Below, in pieces: positions 1 to 7,743 of a stretch of 64,000 bases of DNA. The notes under the pieces were generated by a model. It was not told the origin of the DNA and made no database searches. It saw only the letters and a list, made by a program, of their open reading frames with translations. Source of the stretch: Bacillus sp. Marseille-P3661. Its GTDB lineage: Bacteria; Bacillota; Bacilli; Bacillales; Bacillaceae_J. Where the stretch lies: NCBI RefSeq assembly GCF_900240995.1, contig NZ_LT965953.1, forward strand, positions 62,001 through 126,000, written 5' to 3'. Position 1 is the first letter of the stretch. The number at the start of each line of letters is the position of its first letter. A program made the position numbers and the translations under genes.

Positions 1-349
1 CCGGAAATTGAGGATAAAAAGCATTTGAGTCATATTTTGGTTCAAAAGTCTCACTGTTATTATCTGGATTGGATCGAGTTCCATCTGCATTAACCAAGGG
101 GCTAAAACCTAAATCGCCTTCTAATCCATAGGTAATGCTTCCACTCACAGTTAAGCTAATTTGGTCACCAACATTGACGTAGGCATCTGTCTGAGTCCAA
201 TCATCCAAAGACAGCATTGAAGGCTCCTTCGATGCCATAATGGTCACTTCTGAAGATGCAAAAGAAGAACTTGAAACTAAAAAGAAACTAAAGACTAATA
301 AAACCAATAATTTTAATGAAAATTTACCTATTTTAATACTTTTAAGCAT
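1..349 (-). CDS. Secreted protein, N-terminal fragment cut by the window edge
   Basis: Reading leftward from an ATG at 349 gives 116 codons that run off the window. A strong GGAGGAGGG ribosome binding site lies just upstream. Residues 1-32 form a signal peptide: a basic start (MLKSIKIGK), a long hydrophobic core and a Ser-rich end before ASSEV. The exported part has a W-x-x-T...V-x-V-G-D-x-I-x-L-T-V-S-G pattern that resembles beta-sandwich carbohydrate-binding folds such as LecA/PA-IL-like lectins; this is only a resemblance. The C-terminus is not visible, so the function is open. Confidence 0.75.
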   Translation of the reverse strand, partial: MLKSIKIGKFSLKLLVLLVFSFFLVSSSSFASSEVTIMASKEPSMLSLDDWTQTDAYVNVGDQISLTVSGSITYGLEGDLGFSPLVNADGTRSNPDNNSETFEPKYDSNAFYPQFP

Positions 350-439
350 CGAAACCCTCCTCCTTAGGTATAAAGTTATAGCTCAATTAAAATATAACTG
401 AATAGTCAGTAAATATGAAGAACAAAATTTTAAACGCGC

Positions 440-528
440 GTTGGGGGAATCATGGGGACGGTTCTCGCGTTTCCCATGATATCAATAAAATCACCAGAAC
501 CGTCCCGATGTTTCTCCCGATGTTTCTC
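440..528. repeat. Interspersed palindromic repeat, GGGGACGGTTCTCG family, copy 1
   Basis: GGGGACGGTTCTCGCG is followed about 30 bases later by the inverted arm AGAACCGTCCC, then two copies of GATGTTTCTC. The same arms recur at 1691-1761 and 43036-43165. All copies are intergenic, as expected of REP-type elements. Confidence 0.8.
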
Positions 529-628
529 TCTAAAATTATTTGATTGCAAGGGTTAAATTTACTAAAATTAAAAAAGGTGTAAAATATAGGTGCATACTTG
601 ACCTGTTTTTAAAGGGGGATTAGTTTCA

Positions 629-1684
629 ATGCTAAAGATCGGAAGAAACGATCTATGTTATTGTGGAAGTGGTAAAAAATATAAAAAATGTTGTTTGAGT
701 CAAGTTAGTAAGACCTCGCAATTGCAATTAGAAGACGAGGTTGTTGATATACAATCTGATGTATTTCGATTTGCTTTCTCAAATAACCAATTCAAACAAA
801 TTGTGCAGGAAAACTTTAATAAGTACTCTCCACAGAAGGATATGGAGGAGACGTTTTATTTTTTTGTTGCGTTGTGGACTCTAATGACTTGTAAAATATT
901 TGATGGAAGTACAGCGCTTAAAACTTACATGAATACTAGTAGGAAACACGTAAGCCCAAAAATTAATGAGATTATTGATTCATGGGTTGAACACTCACCG
1001 TCTATGGTAAGGGTTGATGAGATCAAGGATAGAAAGCTTTGGGTACGAGATATTTTTACTAATCAATCTAAGGAAATAAAACTAATTGATAAGCTAACTG
1101 AAACACCAACAGAAGGATCTTTAGCATTTGGTTTTATTGTTCCATTTGTGGATGACATATCAATCTTTTTTACATCTGCCCTAACCTTTGAAGATAACCT
1201 TGCGAATGATATAGAGCGTATAGTTCATAATAAATTTAAACAGTCACATCGTGAATTTGGTTACAGTAATCATTCGTTATTTTTACAAGAAGAGTATTTA
1301 AATTTGTTAGATATATTTATGTCTGATGAATTACTGCAATCCCCACCTCAGGAAAGTAAAGAAGAAGATCTCGATGAACAAAGTTCAGATGTGGAATCTC
1401 TTTTTCTTGAAAAGCTTAAGGATGACGATGCGTCTGCTGAAGTAATGGAAGCAGGAAGTTTCCTATGGTATCAGTATTGTCTTAAGAAAAAACCTGTCAT
1501 AAAAAATAAAAAAATATATGCGGCTGCACTCCATTATATATTATTAGACAAAGCTCTAAATGAAAATCGTCTAACACAAAAAGAGGCTGCTGCACTATAT
1601 CATGCATCTGTTGGAAGTGTAAGCAGTCGTTCAAGAGAAATGGCTACCGTTCTTGAAAAAGAGCTTAAAGAATATAAATTTTAA
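629..1684 (+). CDS. SEC-C motif protein of unknown function
   Basis: A 351-residue soluble protein starts at an ATG behind AAAGGGGGA. Residues 1-22 are a full SEC-C zinc-binding motif, with Cys10, Cys12, Cys21 and Cys22 in the pattern CxC-x8-CC and the usual GSGKKYKKCC ending. SEC-C modules occur at the tail of SecA and at the ends of many stand-alone proteins, where they bind zinc and probably a protein or nucleic acid partner. The remaining 320 residues match nothing I recognise. There is an acidic linker near residues 235-265, and the last 50 residues (TQKEAAALYHASVGSVSSRS) look like a small helix-turn-helix. The gene is flanked on both sides by GGGGACGGTTCTCG repeats. Confidence 0.85.
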   Translation: MLKIGRNDLCYCGSGKKYKKCCLSQVSKTSQLQLEDEVVDIQSDVFRFAFSNNQFKQIVQENFNKYSPQKDMEETFYFFVALWTLMTCKIFDGSTALKTYMNTSRKHVSPKINEIIDSWVEHSPSMVRVDEIKDRKLWVRDIFTNQSKEIKLIDKLTETPTEGSLAFGFIVPFVDDISIFFTSALTFEDNLANDIERIVHNKFKQSHREFGYSNHSLFLQEEYLNLLDIFMSDELLQSPPQESKEEDLDEQSSDVESLFLEKLKDDDASAEVMEAGSFLWYQYCLKKKPVIKNKKIYAAALHYILLDKALNENRLTQKEAAALYHASVGSVSSRSREMATVLEKELKEYKF

Positions 1685-1690
1685 TTAAAC

Positions 1691-1761
1691 GGGGACGGTT
1701 CTCGCGTTTCCGCTTAATGGAAGTGGGGAACGGGGAACGTGAGAACCGTCCCCATGTTTCC
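1691..1761. repeat. Interspersed palindromic repeat, GGGGACGGTTCTCG family, copy 2
   Basis: GGGGACGGTTCTCGCGTTTC and the inverted arm GTGAGAACCGTCCCC enclose about 30 bases. It starts seven bases after the stop of the SEC-C gene and could fold into a long hairpin in its transcript. Confidence 0.8.
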
Positions 1762-1835
1762 AAAGTGAGGAATAAAGATAGCTTTTTAGGAATATAATAA
1801 TTTTGTTTCATCAAACCCCTGAAATAGTCCAAAGT

Positions 1836-1882
1836 TGCCCGTATCTCGGATCACTTATTCCTGAGGAACGGGCATCTTTTTA
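1836..1882 (+). terminator. Rho-independent terminator
   Basis: TGCCCGT pairs with ACGGGCA across an imperfect stem, followed by TCTTTTTAT. It separates the SEC-C gene from the NUDIX gene. Confidence 0.7.
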
Positions 1883-1935
1883 TTTGTCTTGAAAAAGAAT
1901 TATATGGGAATGTTATTTTTTAAGGATGTGATTGC

Positions 1936-2406
1936 ATGGGCTATATAGAAGAAATCAGGCAGAAGGTAGGACAGCTGCCGCTTATTTTGAACTCCTCAGG
2001 TATTATAATTAAAAATGATAATAATGAAATTTTACTGCAATATCGTAAAGATACACACAACTGGGGATTACCTGGTGGATATATGGAACCTGGGGAAACC
2101 TACGAGGAGACCATTATACGAGAGCTTAAAGAAGAAATGGGAATAAAGGTGGGGACGCTATCTCTTCTTAAAATATTTTCAGGGCGCGAGTTCTTTCACA
2201 AGTATCCTAACGGTGATCAGGTATATAGTGTCATGGCTATTTATGTTGCCAACGAGATAATAGGTGAATTGAAAGCCGATCAAAATGAAATTAGTGAAAT
2301 AAAATTTTTCAGCTTAGACGCTTTGCCAAAGGAAATGACAGCGACAACACAGGAGATATTGGGATTTTACATAAATCACAAAAACGATGAGGGGATTTTT
2401 CATTGA
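1936..2406 (+). CDS. NUDIX hydrolase
   Basis: A 156-residue protein starts at an ATG behind AAGGATGTG. Gly48 to Ile70 is a complete Nudix box (GX5EX7REUXEEXGU), with RE at 62-63 and EE at 66-67 holding the catalytic metal. The family hydrolyses nucleoside diphosphates linked to another group X, and many members clean up oxidised nucleotides or act on sugar nucleotides. The N-terminal MGYIEEIRQKVGQLPLIL segment is typical of a common Bacillus subgroup whose substrate is not settled, so no substrate is assigned. It stands alone between two terminators. Confidence 0.93.
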   Translation: MGYIEEIRQKVGQLPLILNSSGIIIKNDNNEILLQYRKDTHNWGLPGGYMEPGETYEETIIRELKEEMGIKVGTLSLLKIFSGREFFHKYPNGDQVYSVMAIYVANEIIGELKADQNEISEIKFFSLDALPKEMTATTQEILGFYINHKNDEGIFH

Positions 2407-2480
2407 TGGTTGATCCTGCTGATTTGGAGATTAAGAGGACATACCTAAATTTTTAAAGTCGATAGAAACATAACGTTTAA

Positions 2481-2506
2481 CGATGGTCAAGTGCCATCGT
2501 TTTTTA
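2481..2506 (+). terminator. Rho-independent terminator of the NUDIX gene
   Basis: CGATGG (2481-2486) pairs with CCATCG (2494-2499) over a 7-base loop, followed by six T. Confidence 0.85.
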
Positions 2507-2525
2507 CGTTTCTATAGGCCAAACG

Positions 2526-2651
2526 TTAAGTTTGAGCATGGTGAGAGTCGCTAAACTTAAAATAGTCCGATATGACGAGATATAGTGTTCCGGCTAAAGT
2601 AGGGGTACCGGCGGAATAATCGAAAGTGCGCATTTTTAGAAGGACTATTAT
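2526..2651 (+). promoter_or_regulatory. Structured leader that can mask the sigma-factor ribosome binding site
   Basis: Three pairings are visible. AAGTTT/AAACTT closes a hairpin at about 2528-2558. AATAGTCC (2563-2570) is complementary to GGACTATT (2642-2649), which overlaps the AGAAGGA ribosome binding site of the next gene. Inside that long-range helix, TTCCG (about 2588) can pair with CGGAA (about 2612). The layout is that of a cis-acting RNA switch or thermosensor, but I do not match it to a known riboswitch class. Confidence 0.4.
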
Positions 2652-3224
2652 GTGGTTTATACCGACTACTCTATTGACGAGGTTTTATTACAATTTGGGC
2701 CAATGATTTGGAATCAAATTAAACAGTTGCACATTTACAGAGACCAAGATGAGTATTTCCAGTTAGGACTTATCGGATTATGGAAGGCATACAACAAGTT
2801 TGATTCAGAAAAAGGAGTATTTCCTGCTTTTGCCCAAAAAGCCGTTAAAAACGAACTGATTACTCAATTAAGAAAAGAAAGCCGGATTGCACAGCGTTAC
2901 ACAGCCACAACAGCGGACATTCTCGAAGTAATGACTTCCCCGGTGGAAGAAAATATATTGGAGCGAGATAGGATCTTATCCTATTGCGATGAACTGACAG
3001 AAAAACAATTCAAATGGGTAATCCAAGGGATTATAGAGAATAAAAGGCCAAGTGAAATCGCAGAAAAAGAAGGAGTAACAGTTGAACAGGTAAAAGGCTG
3101 GAGAAGGGATGCTCTAAGAAAGATCAGGAAGAACATCAATGAGGATTATAAGGTTGTACACCAAGCTAATCAATCAAATGATAGTAGAGCTTGTTGGTAT
3201 TTGAAAGATCTTACGATTAAATGA
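2652..3224 (+). CDS. Small sigma-70 family RNA polymerase sigma factor
   Basis: A 190-residue protein starts at GTG 2652, chosen because AGAAGGA lies seven bases upstream. Residues about 30-80 (DEYFQLGLIGLWKAYNKFD and the following AQKAVKNELITQLRK) are sigma region 2, which melts the promoter and binds core polymerase. Residues about 125-160 (RPSEIAEKEGVTVEQVKGWR) form the region 4 helix-turn-helix that reads the -35 box. The ~20 residues after it are uncharged-rich and not conserved-looking. Size and layout fit the small alternative sigma factors of Bacillales (ECF-like or SigH/ComX-like). No anti-sigma gene is adjacent, so control may lie in the folded leader. comK lies 1.3 kb away on the other strand. 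Confidence 0.88.
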   Translation: MVYTDYSIDEVLLQFGPMIWNQIKQLHIYRDQDEYFQLGLIGLWKAYNKFDSEKGVFPAFAQKAVKNELITQLRKESRIAQRYTATTADILEVMTSPVEENILERDRILSYCDELTEKQFKWVIQGIIENKRPSEIAEKEGVTVEQVKGWRRDALRKIRKNINEDYKVVHQANQSNDSRACWYLKDLTIK

Positions 3225-3239
3225 TAAAACACGACATCA

Positions 3240-3275
3240 AACAGGTCCTGCTTTACGAGAGGTACCTGTTTTTTT
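3240..3275 (+). terminator. Rho-independent terminator of the sigma-factor gene
   Basis: AACAGGT pairs with ACCTGTT (3264-3270), followed by a run of T. Confidence 0.85.
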
Positions 3276-3276
3276 A

Positions 3277-3310
3277 GACAAGTGCCTGGCGCTTGTCGGG
3301 TTTTGTCGAT
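3277..3310. repeat. REP element, CGACAAGTG family
   Basis: GACAAGTGCCTGGCGCTTGTC followed by GGGTTTTGTCGA. This is the typical unit: a 9-bp stem around CCTGT/CCTGG, then a short A/T tract and GTCGA. Confidence 0.8.
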
Positions 3311-3390
3311 ATTTGCCGTTATTTATGAATGTTGTCTTGTTAATTAAACAAAAAAGGAAACCCATTAACTACAGCGTTAACGGGTTTAGC

Positions 3391-3834
3391 TTATATAATC
3401 TTTTGGTCTTTACTACTATGTTTCTTATGAACAATGATTTGTTTATCACGAGACCAATCAAGAAAAAGGTCATATGCTTCTTTAGATTCAAACTCAACTA
3501 TTGTTGAAAGGAAGGTTTTGTGATTTACAGTACCATTATCAATGTCAACCGAAAGTTGACCTTTCGCTACTTTATCAAGATGCCACCACCATTCTTCCGT
3601 GGGTTTATCAGTTTGAAAATCGTAGATATTTTTTAAGAGTTCATATACTTTATTGGCATTTTTTAGTAATAGCTTGTCGTATTCTATTAATAAATTTTGT
3701 TCGTCCGATGTCAATTCAAAAAAATGCTTGTGAAACTTTGTTCGACGATGAAAGGCGTCGATCATTTCAAAAGGACTGATATCATAATCTTGGATATCCT
3801 TACCATAGTACCTAATCTCCTGATTATAATTCAT
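3391..3834 (-). CDS. Probable immunity protein to the adjacent toxin remnant
   Basis: A 147-residue soluble acidic protein starts at ATG 3834 behind AAGGAGGTG, an excellent binding site. I do not recognise the family. Charged and aromatic residues are abundant, with a striking EEWWWHLDK stretch near residue 82 and no signal or membrane segment. The assignment as immunity protein rests on position: its start overlaps by 11 bases the end of a toxin-like reading frame on the same strand, the usual layout of polymorphic toxin/immunity pairs. It is intact although the toxin frame carries a stop. Confidence 0.6.
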   Translation of the reverse strand: MNYNQEIRYYGKDIQDYDISPFEMIDAFHRRTKFHKHFFELTSDEQNLLIEYDKLLLKNANKVYELLKNIYDFQTDKPTEEWWWHLDKVAKGQLSVDIDNGTVNHKTFLSTIVEFESKEAYDLFLDWSRDKQIIVHKKHSSKDQKII

Positions 3835-4255
3835 ATGTTCGCACCTCCTTAATTGTCCCTAGGTACTTATAACCTTCTTCTTCGGATAAGTAGTTATTAT
3901 ACTGATCTGGGGGAAAAGCTGTTTCCATTATGCCGTACTCCCCAACCACAACTATCCAAATTTTGTCACCAATTACAACATACTCCTGATTAAACGATGT
4001 CTTGTTGTAGAGCTAAACTTCATTTTGTAAGTTTTTAACTATATTCAAAATAAGTTGATTATAATCGTTCATGGTCCAATCTTTAGGTATATGGCCACGA
4101 TTTTTTCTTTTATTAAGATGTAGAAAACCTTTGCCGTTTTTCCACTTTGGTCCGAACTTAATAAGATGATCAAGGGTTGCAATAAATTGTGTATGGCTAT
4201 CCCTTTTTACCATAATTTCCAGCCATCCTAACTTTATATACAAATATTTTAACAT
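3824..4255 (-). pseudogene. Orphan toxin C-terminal domain interrupted by an in-frame TAG
   Basis: The frame opens at 4255 and reaches a TAG at 4013-4015 after 80 codons. It then continues in the same frame for 62 more sense codons to a TAA at 3824-3826. The first part contains LHLNKRKNRGHIPKDW, and the second contains WIVVVGEYGIMETAFPP and YKYLGTIKE. The ordered basic/aromatic first half and the IMETAFPP ending resemble the small RNase-type (BECR-like) C-terminal domains of WXG/LXG or Rhs-type polymorphic toxins. No N-terminal delivery domain precedes it, so this looks like a displaced toxin tail. The single stop is the only visible defect. Alternative: two short unrelated genes. Confidence 0.6.
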
Positions 4256-4337
4256 ACTTTGTTTTTCACATAAATTTTGGAAATAAAAGTAATGGTCAGC
4301 GATTTAAGTTTATAAAGCATTGCATTGCATCTATAAG

Positions 4338-4374
4338 AAAAGAGCTAATCTGTAGGATATTAATTTGCTCTTTT
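4338..4374 (-). terminator. Hairpin terminator downstream of comK
   Basis: AAAAGAGC (4338-4345) pairs with GCTCTTTT (4367-4374), with T-rich flanks on both strands. It lies between comK and the toxin remnant, both on the minus strand. Confidence 0.6.
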
Positions 4375-4435
4375 CTTTAGTATTTCTGCCAACTTTTTAA
4401 AGAATGTTCTTCGACCAGTAACTCTCTACTGAAAG

Positions 4436-4475
4436 CGCCTGTCCCGACAAGTGCCACTTGTCGGGTTTTGTCGAT
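4436..4475. repeat. REP element, CGACAAGTG family
   Basis: GCGCCTGTCC, CGACAAGTGCCACTTGTCG and then GGTTTTGTCGA. It sits directly downstream of the comK stop. Confidence 0.75.
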
Positions 4476-4493
4476 TTTAGTAAACCAGTTACT

Positions 4494-5012
4494 TTACTGT
4501 TTATATTTGTCCAATCTTCCTGTTAACGAAATGATGCACATAGCCGTTCGTTGCATTTGCTTTTCTAATACATAAGTTGATTCGCTTAATGTGATTTCTT
4601 GGCCATTTTTAAAGACAATCATTGATTTTGCAGCGGAATCTTTTGGAGTATACGTAGTTATGTATTTGACATGATGAAAGAAGATCCAATTGCACTCATA
4701 ACAAGTAGGAGATATTGTTGGGAAAGCATAGATACCTTCATGAGGTATAATGGCCATCGGAACTTTCTGCTTGCATCCAATTAGGTACGACATGCTTTTC
4801 CGTCTTCCATCATACTCCGCTCCACCATTCATACAAGCTGCTTTGATGATTTGAGTGGTTGTTTGCCTTACAAATAATATCCGATTCTCTTCTATTACAA
4901 TAGTGGAGAAGTCCATATGTGCTACAGATAGCAACGCCATTGTTTTCTTGCTAACATCATAATAATCTAATACGTTCTTATTATTCTCATAGTAAATCAA
5001 AAATTTTTCCAT
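4494..5012 (-). CDS. comK: ComK family competence transcription factor
   Basis: A 172-residue protein starts at ATG 5012, chosen because AAAGGGAG lies just upstream; a longer reading to 5069 lacks a binding site. The middle matches the ComK signature: YDGRRKS (position of YAGRKAG in B. subtilis ComK), then VPMAIIPHEGIYAFPTISP (equivalent to PPIMVDPSNQIFLFPTLSS), C-x-W-I and HVKYI. ComK binds AT-rich boxes and drives the DNA-uptake genes. The C-terminus ends at TGRLDKYKQ, shorter than B. subtilis ComK (192 residues), whose tail takes part in self-assembly and proteolytic control; other species also have short forms. A CGACAAGTG repeat and a hairpin follow the gene. Confidence 0.93.
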   Translation of the reverse strand: MEKFLIYYENNKNVLDYYDVSKKTMALLSVAHMDFSTIVIEENRILFVRQTTTQIIKAACMNGGAEYDGRRKSMSYLIGCKQKVPMAIIPHEGIYAFPTISPTCYECNWIFFHHVKYITTYTPKDSAAKSMIVFKNGQEITLSESTYVLEKQMQRTAMCIISLTGRLDKYKQ

Positions 5013-5675
5013 GCTAACACACTCCCTTTTGCGATTAAATGAATAACCTTGCAATGGTTTCAAAGCCATTTGCTTATTGGATAAAAAATAGATCGGGAAT
5101 TATAGAAAGCAATTGACAAGTTTTTGAGACCAAAACCTCCTTTCAGCTTATGTTTATTTAAAGGCTTAATTAATGTGACGTTATTGAAAGTGAGTCTTCA
5201 GCGCAGTGGAGTAGCCATTACTTTTGTAATCTCGTGTAGGACGGGTAAATCAATGAAGTGCACAATATTTATGCTAAACGTTGTTGTTAGTGGATTTATA
5301 ATTATGATTTTTTTTAAGTAATACCAAAATCAAGAGCTATAATGCTTATAACTTAGACTTTTCTATTACAATATCGGGATAACAAAGTGTACCACACATA
5401 GAAAAACGTATCATATTATTCAATCAAAATATACAGACTTCCCCGTAGTAAATATGGCTATTTCGTGCCAATTATATGACGATGCGCGGCATCAATTGGA
5501 AATATTAAAACAGGCCTTTCATTTTATAAAAAAATGAAATAATTACCATCTGCCAACAAGATGAGTTGATTGTTATTCCTTATATAGAATCAAGGGTGAC
5601 AAATTGTCATACTATTCAAATAAAATCTGATATGCTAATAAAGGAATGTAAAATTTTAGAAGGGGGATATATTAA
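5013..5675. other. Intergenic stretch without a convincing gene
   Basis: Short reading frames here, including one at 5124-5321, lack ribosome binding sites and have gene-unlike composition. The only feature I see is a perfect 6-1-6 dyad, TGACAA-A-TTGTCA at 5597-5609, about 65 bases upstream of the next start, where an operator or promoter element would lie. Confidence 0.5.
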
Positions 5676-6083
5676 ATGGAAAAAATGTTTTTACTCCTAA
5701 ACTCACTGTTGGAAGCTGAACGTGCAGGCGTTCAAACTATGGATTACTTGCTCAAAAATTGTAGTACAGACCAACTGGAAGGTCGTTTCAAGCATGTAAA
5801 ATCTGACGAAGCATGGAGCTGCGCAGGTTTACATGATGCGATTATTCGTGAAGGTGGTGTGCCTACTAAGGAAACAGGCGATTTCACAGAGAAGGTTAAG
5901 AGCCAAAATACATTGGAAGAAAAATTAACGCTACTAAATAAAGGGCAAAGCTGGGTTGCGCGGAAAATCGATGAGGTATTAGAATTCGAACTGCATGAGG
6001 AAACACGCTTATTTTTAATAGAAATGAAGACGAAACACAATGAAAATATTGCTAATATGGAAGAGTATTTGAGTTCTAAATAA
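5676..6083 (+). CDS. Ferritin-like four-helix protein, DUF6306-type
   Basis: A 135-residue all-helical protein starts at an ATG behind AGAAGGGGGA. Conserved-looking acidic/His positions are E13-x-x-R (LEAERAG) in helix 1, DEAWSC-x-x-LHDAI in helix 2 and E-x-x-x-K-x-x-H-x-x-N near the end. This is the arrangement of small bacterioferritin-like or DUF6306 proteins. The iron-ligand set is less regular than in true ferritins, so metal storage is not certain. It is a single-gene unit with its own terminator. A possible operator dyad lies upstream at 5597-5609. Confidence 0.72.
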   Translation: MEKMFLLLNSLLEAERAGVQTMDYLLKNCSTDQLEGRFKHVKSDEAWSCAGLHDAIIREGGVPTKETGDFTEKVKSQNTLEEKLTLLNKGQSWVARKIDEVLEFELHEETRLFLIEMKTKHNENIANMEEYLSSK

Positions 6084-6151
6084 ATCGCTGAAGGTTTTAA
6101 TTCGCTAAAATATAAAATAAAGAGAGCAGTACTTTGCGAAGAAGTATTTTG

Positions 6152-6202
6152 ATACCTATAGAAGGCACTTGAGAAAGAGTGTTCCATCTATAGGTATTTT
6201 TT
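6152..6202 (+). terminator. Rho-independent terminator of the ferritin-like gene
   Basis: ATACCTATAGA pairs with TCTATAGGTAT (6187-6197) with a further inner stem, followed by TTTTTT. Confidence 0.88.
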
Positions 6203-6316
6203 ATATTCTTAAGTTTTGTTAAGGGGAATAGGGGGAATAGCTATAGTTAATTCTACTGCGAAATCCTAAAAAGTAAGAGTCCTTTTTTCTTATTATCAAT
6301 CACTCTTTTATTCATT

Positions 6317-6390
6317 CGACAAATTCCGGGAAGTGCCTGTCACTTGATGTTACTACAAATTCCGGGAAGTGCCTGTCACTTGATGTTACT
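6317..6390. repeat. Two tandem REP elements, CGACAAGTG family
   Basis: ACAAATTCCGGGAAGTGCC plus TGTCACTTGATGTTACT occurs twice in a row with a 36-base period. Just to the right, GTGCAC occurs three times around 6400-6430. No gene lies between 6084 and 6682. Confidence 0.75.
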
Positions 6391-6682
6391 TGGTATTTGT
6401 GCACTATTTCGTGCACTTGATGTTTGTGCACTTTTCACCCTGTTTAATAATTGTAATTATAATTTAACTTGTATCTAACAAGTAAGGTATTATAATAAGA
6501 TTAATAGCTAAAAAATTTATTGAAATTTGTCGAATGCGTACGTTTCTGCTATTATCCTTACAAAAAGTTAGTTTGATACTCAATAATTAATATATTGAAG
6601 TAGTTTTATAGTTTGAAATATTACATCATAGTTGCTTTTCCTTCGTTAGTCTTTGAAAATATCATGAAAAAGAGGTATCGGT

Positions 6683-7444
6683 ATGGAAAAGGAGACGATC
6701 ATTTTTTTGCATGGGATTGTTGGCAATAAAAATGCGTTTAGTAGAGAAATAGAAAAGTTAAAAAATCAGTATCAATGTATAGCCTACGATTTATATGACC
6801 CGGATGATTTAGGAGTTGAAGGTCAGTTAACAATCGATTTATTACTAGATCAGCTTTATTCAAAATATATTAAGTATAAAATAAAAAAAGCACATTTATG
6901 TGGATTTAGCTTTGGATGTATGATTGCAACGGCTTTTGCTAAAAAATATCCAGATATGGTGAGTAGTATGACGTTTGTAGGAGGCCATTGTTGTAATGTA
7001 TTTTCAAAACTATATACCAACATTAGTACAGTACTGGCGGAAAAACCGAAATTCGAGTATAAAAAGTGGATAAAGTACTGTGCACCGCTGTTAAACCCTA
7101 ACCTACCACTTATACCTGAAAACTCGGAAAGAATCTTTCAACGGTATGCTCTCCAAGTTCACCCGGATGTCTTTGAAAAAGCCCTTCGAATACACATTGA
7201 ATTTGATTCAAGTGCAGCCTTAGAAGGGATGAAAACGCCCATTATGTGGGTTTTGGGAGAATATGATGAGTTGACAAAGGGCACGCTCTTCGATTTACAA
7301 CAATATATACCACATGTTGAATATATAGAGATAGCTAATGCAGGCCATGCTGCCCATGTCCATCAACATGTCGAATTTATGTCTTTATTTCAAGACTTTT
7401 TAAATAAACATGCATCAATAAAAAGGCCACTTAGCCTTTCGTAA
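6683..7444 (+). CDS. Alpha/beta hydrolase
   Basis: A 253-residue cytosolic protein starts at an ATG behind AAGAGGTATCG. The fold markers are in order: the oxyanion HG at residues 10-11 (FLHGIVG), the nucleophile elbow GFSFG with Ser76, Asp195 in LGEYDEL and His222 in NAGHAAH, giving a complete catalytic triad. Length is normal for the MenH/BioH/esterase-type superfamily. The substrate cannot be told from sequence. The two Cys after the second strand (GGHCCN) and the absence of any pathway neighbour give no extra clue. Confidence 0.9.
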   Translation: MEKETIIFLHGIVGNKNAFSREIEKLKNQYQCIAYDLYDPDDLGVEGQLTIDLLLDQLYSKYIKYKIKKAHLCGFSFGCMIATAFAKKYPDMVSSMTFVGGHCCNVFSKLYTNISTVLAEKPKFEYKKWIKYCAPLLNPNLPLIPENSERIFQRYALQVHPDVFEKALRIHIEFDSSAALEGMKTPIMWVLGEYDELTKGTLFDLQQYIPHVEYIEIANAGHAAHVHQHVEFMSLFQDFLNKHASIKRPLSLS

Positions 7445-7496
7445 AGGAAATAAAAGTTTCATAGGGTAAGAGTGTACAAGTTCCATTTCGTAGTAA

Positions 7497-7555
7497 AACC
7501 TTTATATTGGAGTTTTATAGGAGTTCCTGTAAAAGTCCAATATAGGGGTTTTTTG
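7497..7555 (+). terminator. Rho-independent terminator
   Basis: ACCTTTATATTGGA pairs with TCCAATATAGGGGT, followed by TTTTTT. It ends the hydrolase transcript. Confidence 0.85.
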
Positions 7556-7743
7556 TATTCCATAATTTATTAATAGCATAATAACGATAATAAAGTAAAA
7601 AATTCATAGATTATGCTATAATATTCTTTATTCATACAACAATAATAGTATTAAATATAACCTGCTTTCTAGTCATCTATTATGATCAAATATCATGATT
7701 TATCATAGAAAAAGGAGGTTTCTACTATTAGGAGGAATCAACC

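Noticed and set aside
3313-3779. Open frames on the plus strand opposite the immunity-like gene
   Set aside because: They are shadows of the minus-strand gene, which has a much better start and fits its neighbour.
5124-5321. Small open frame downstream of the comK promoter region
   Set aside because: No ribosome binding site and no recognisable protein features.
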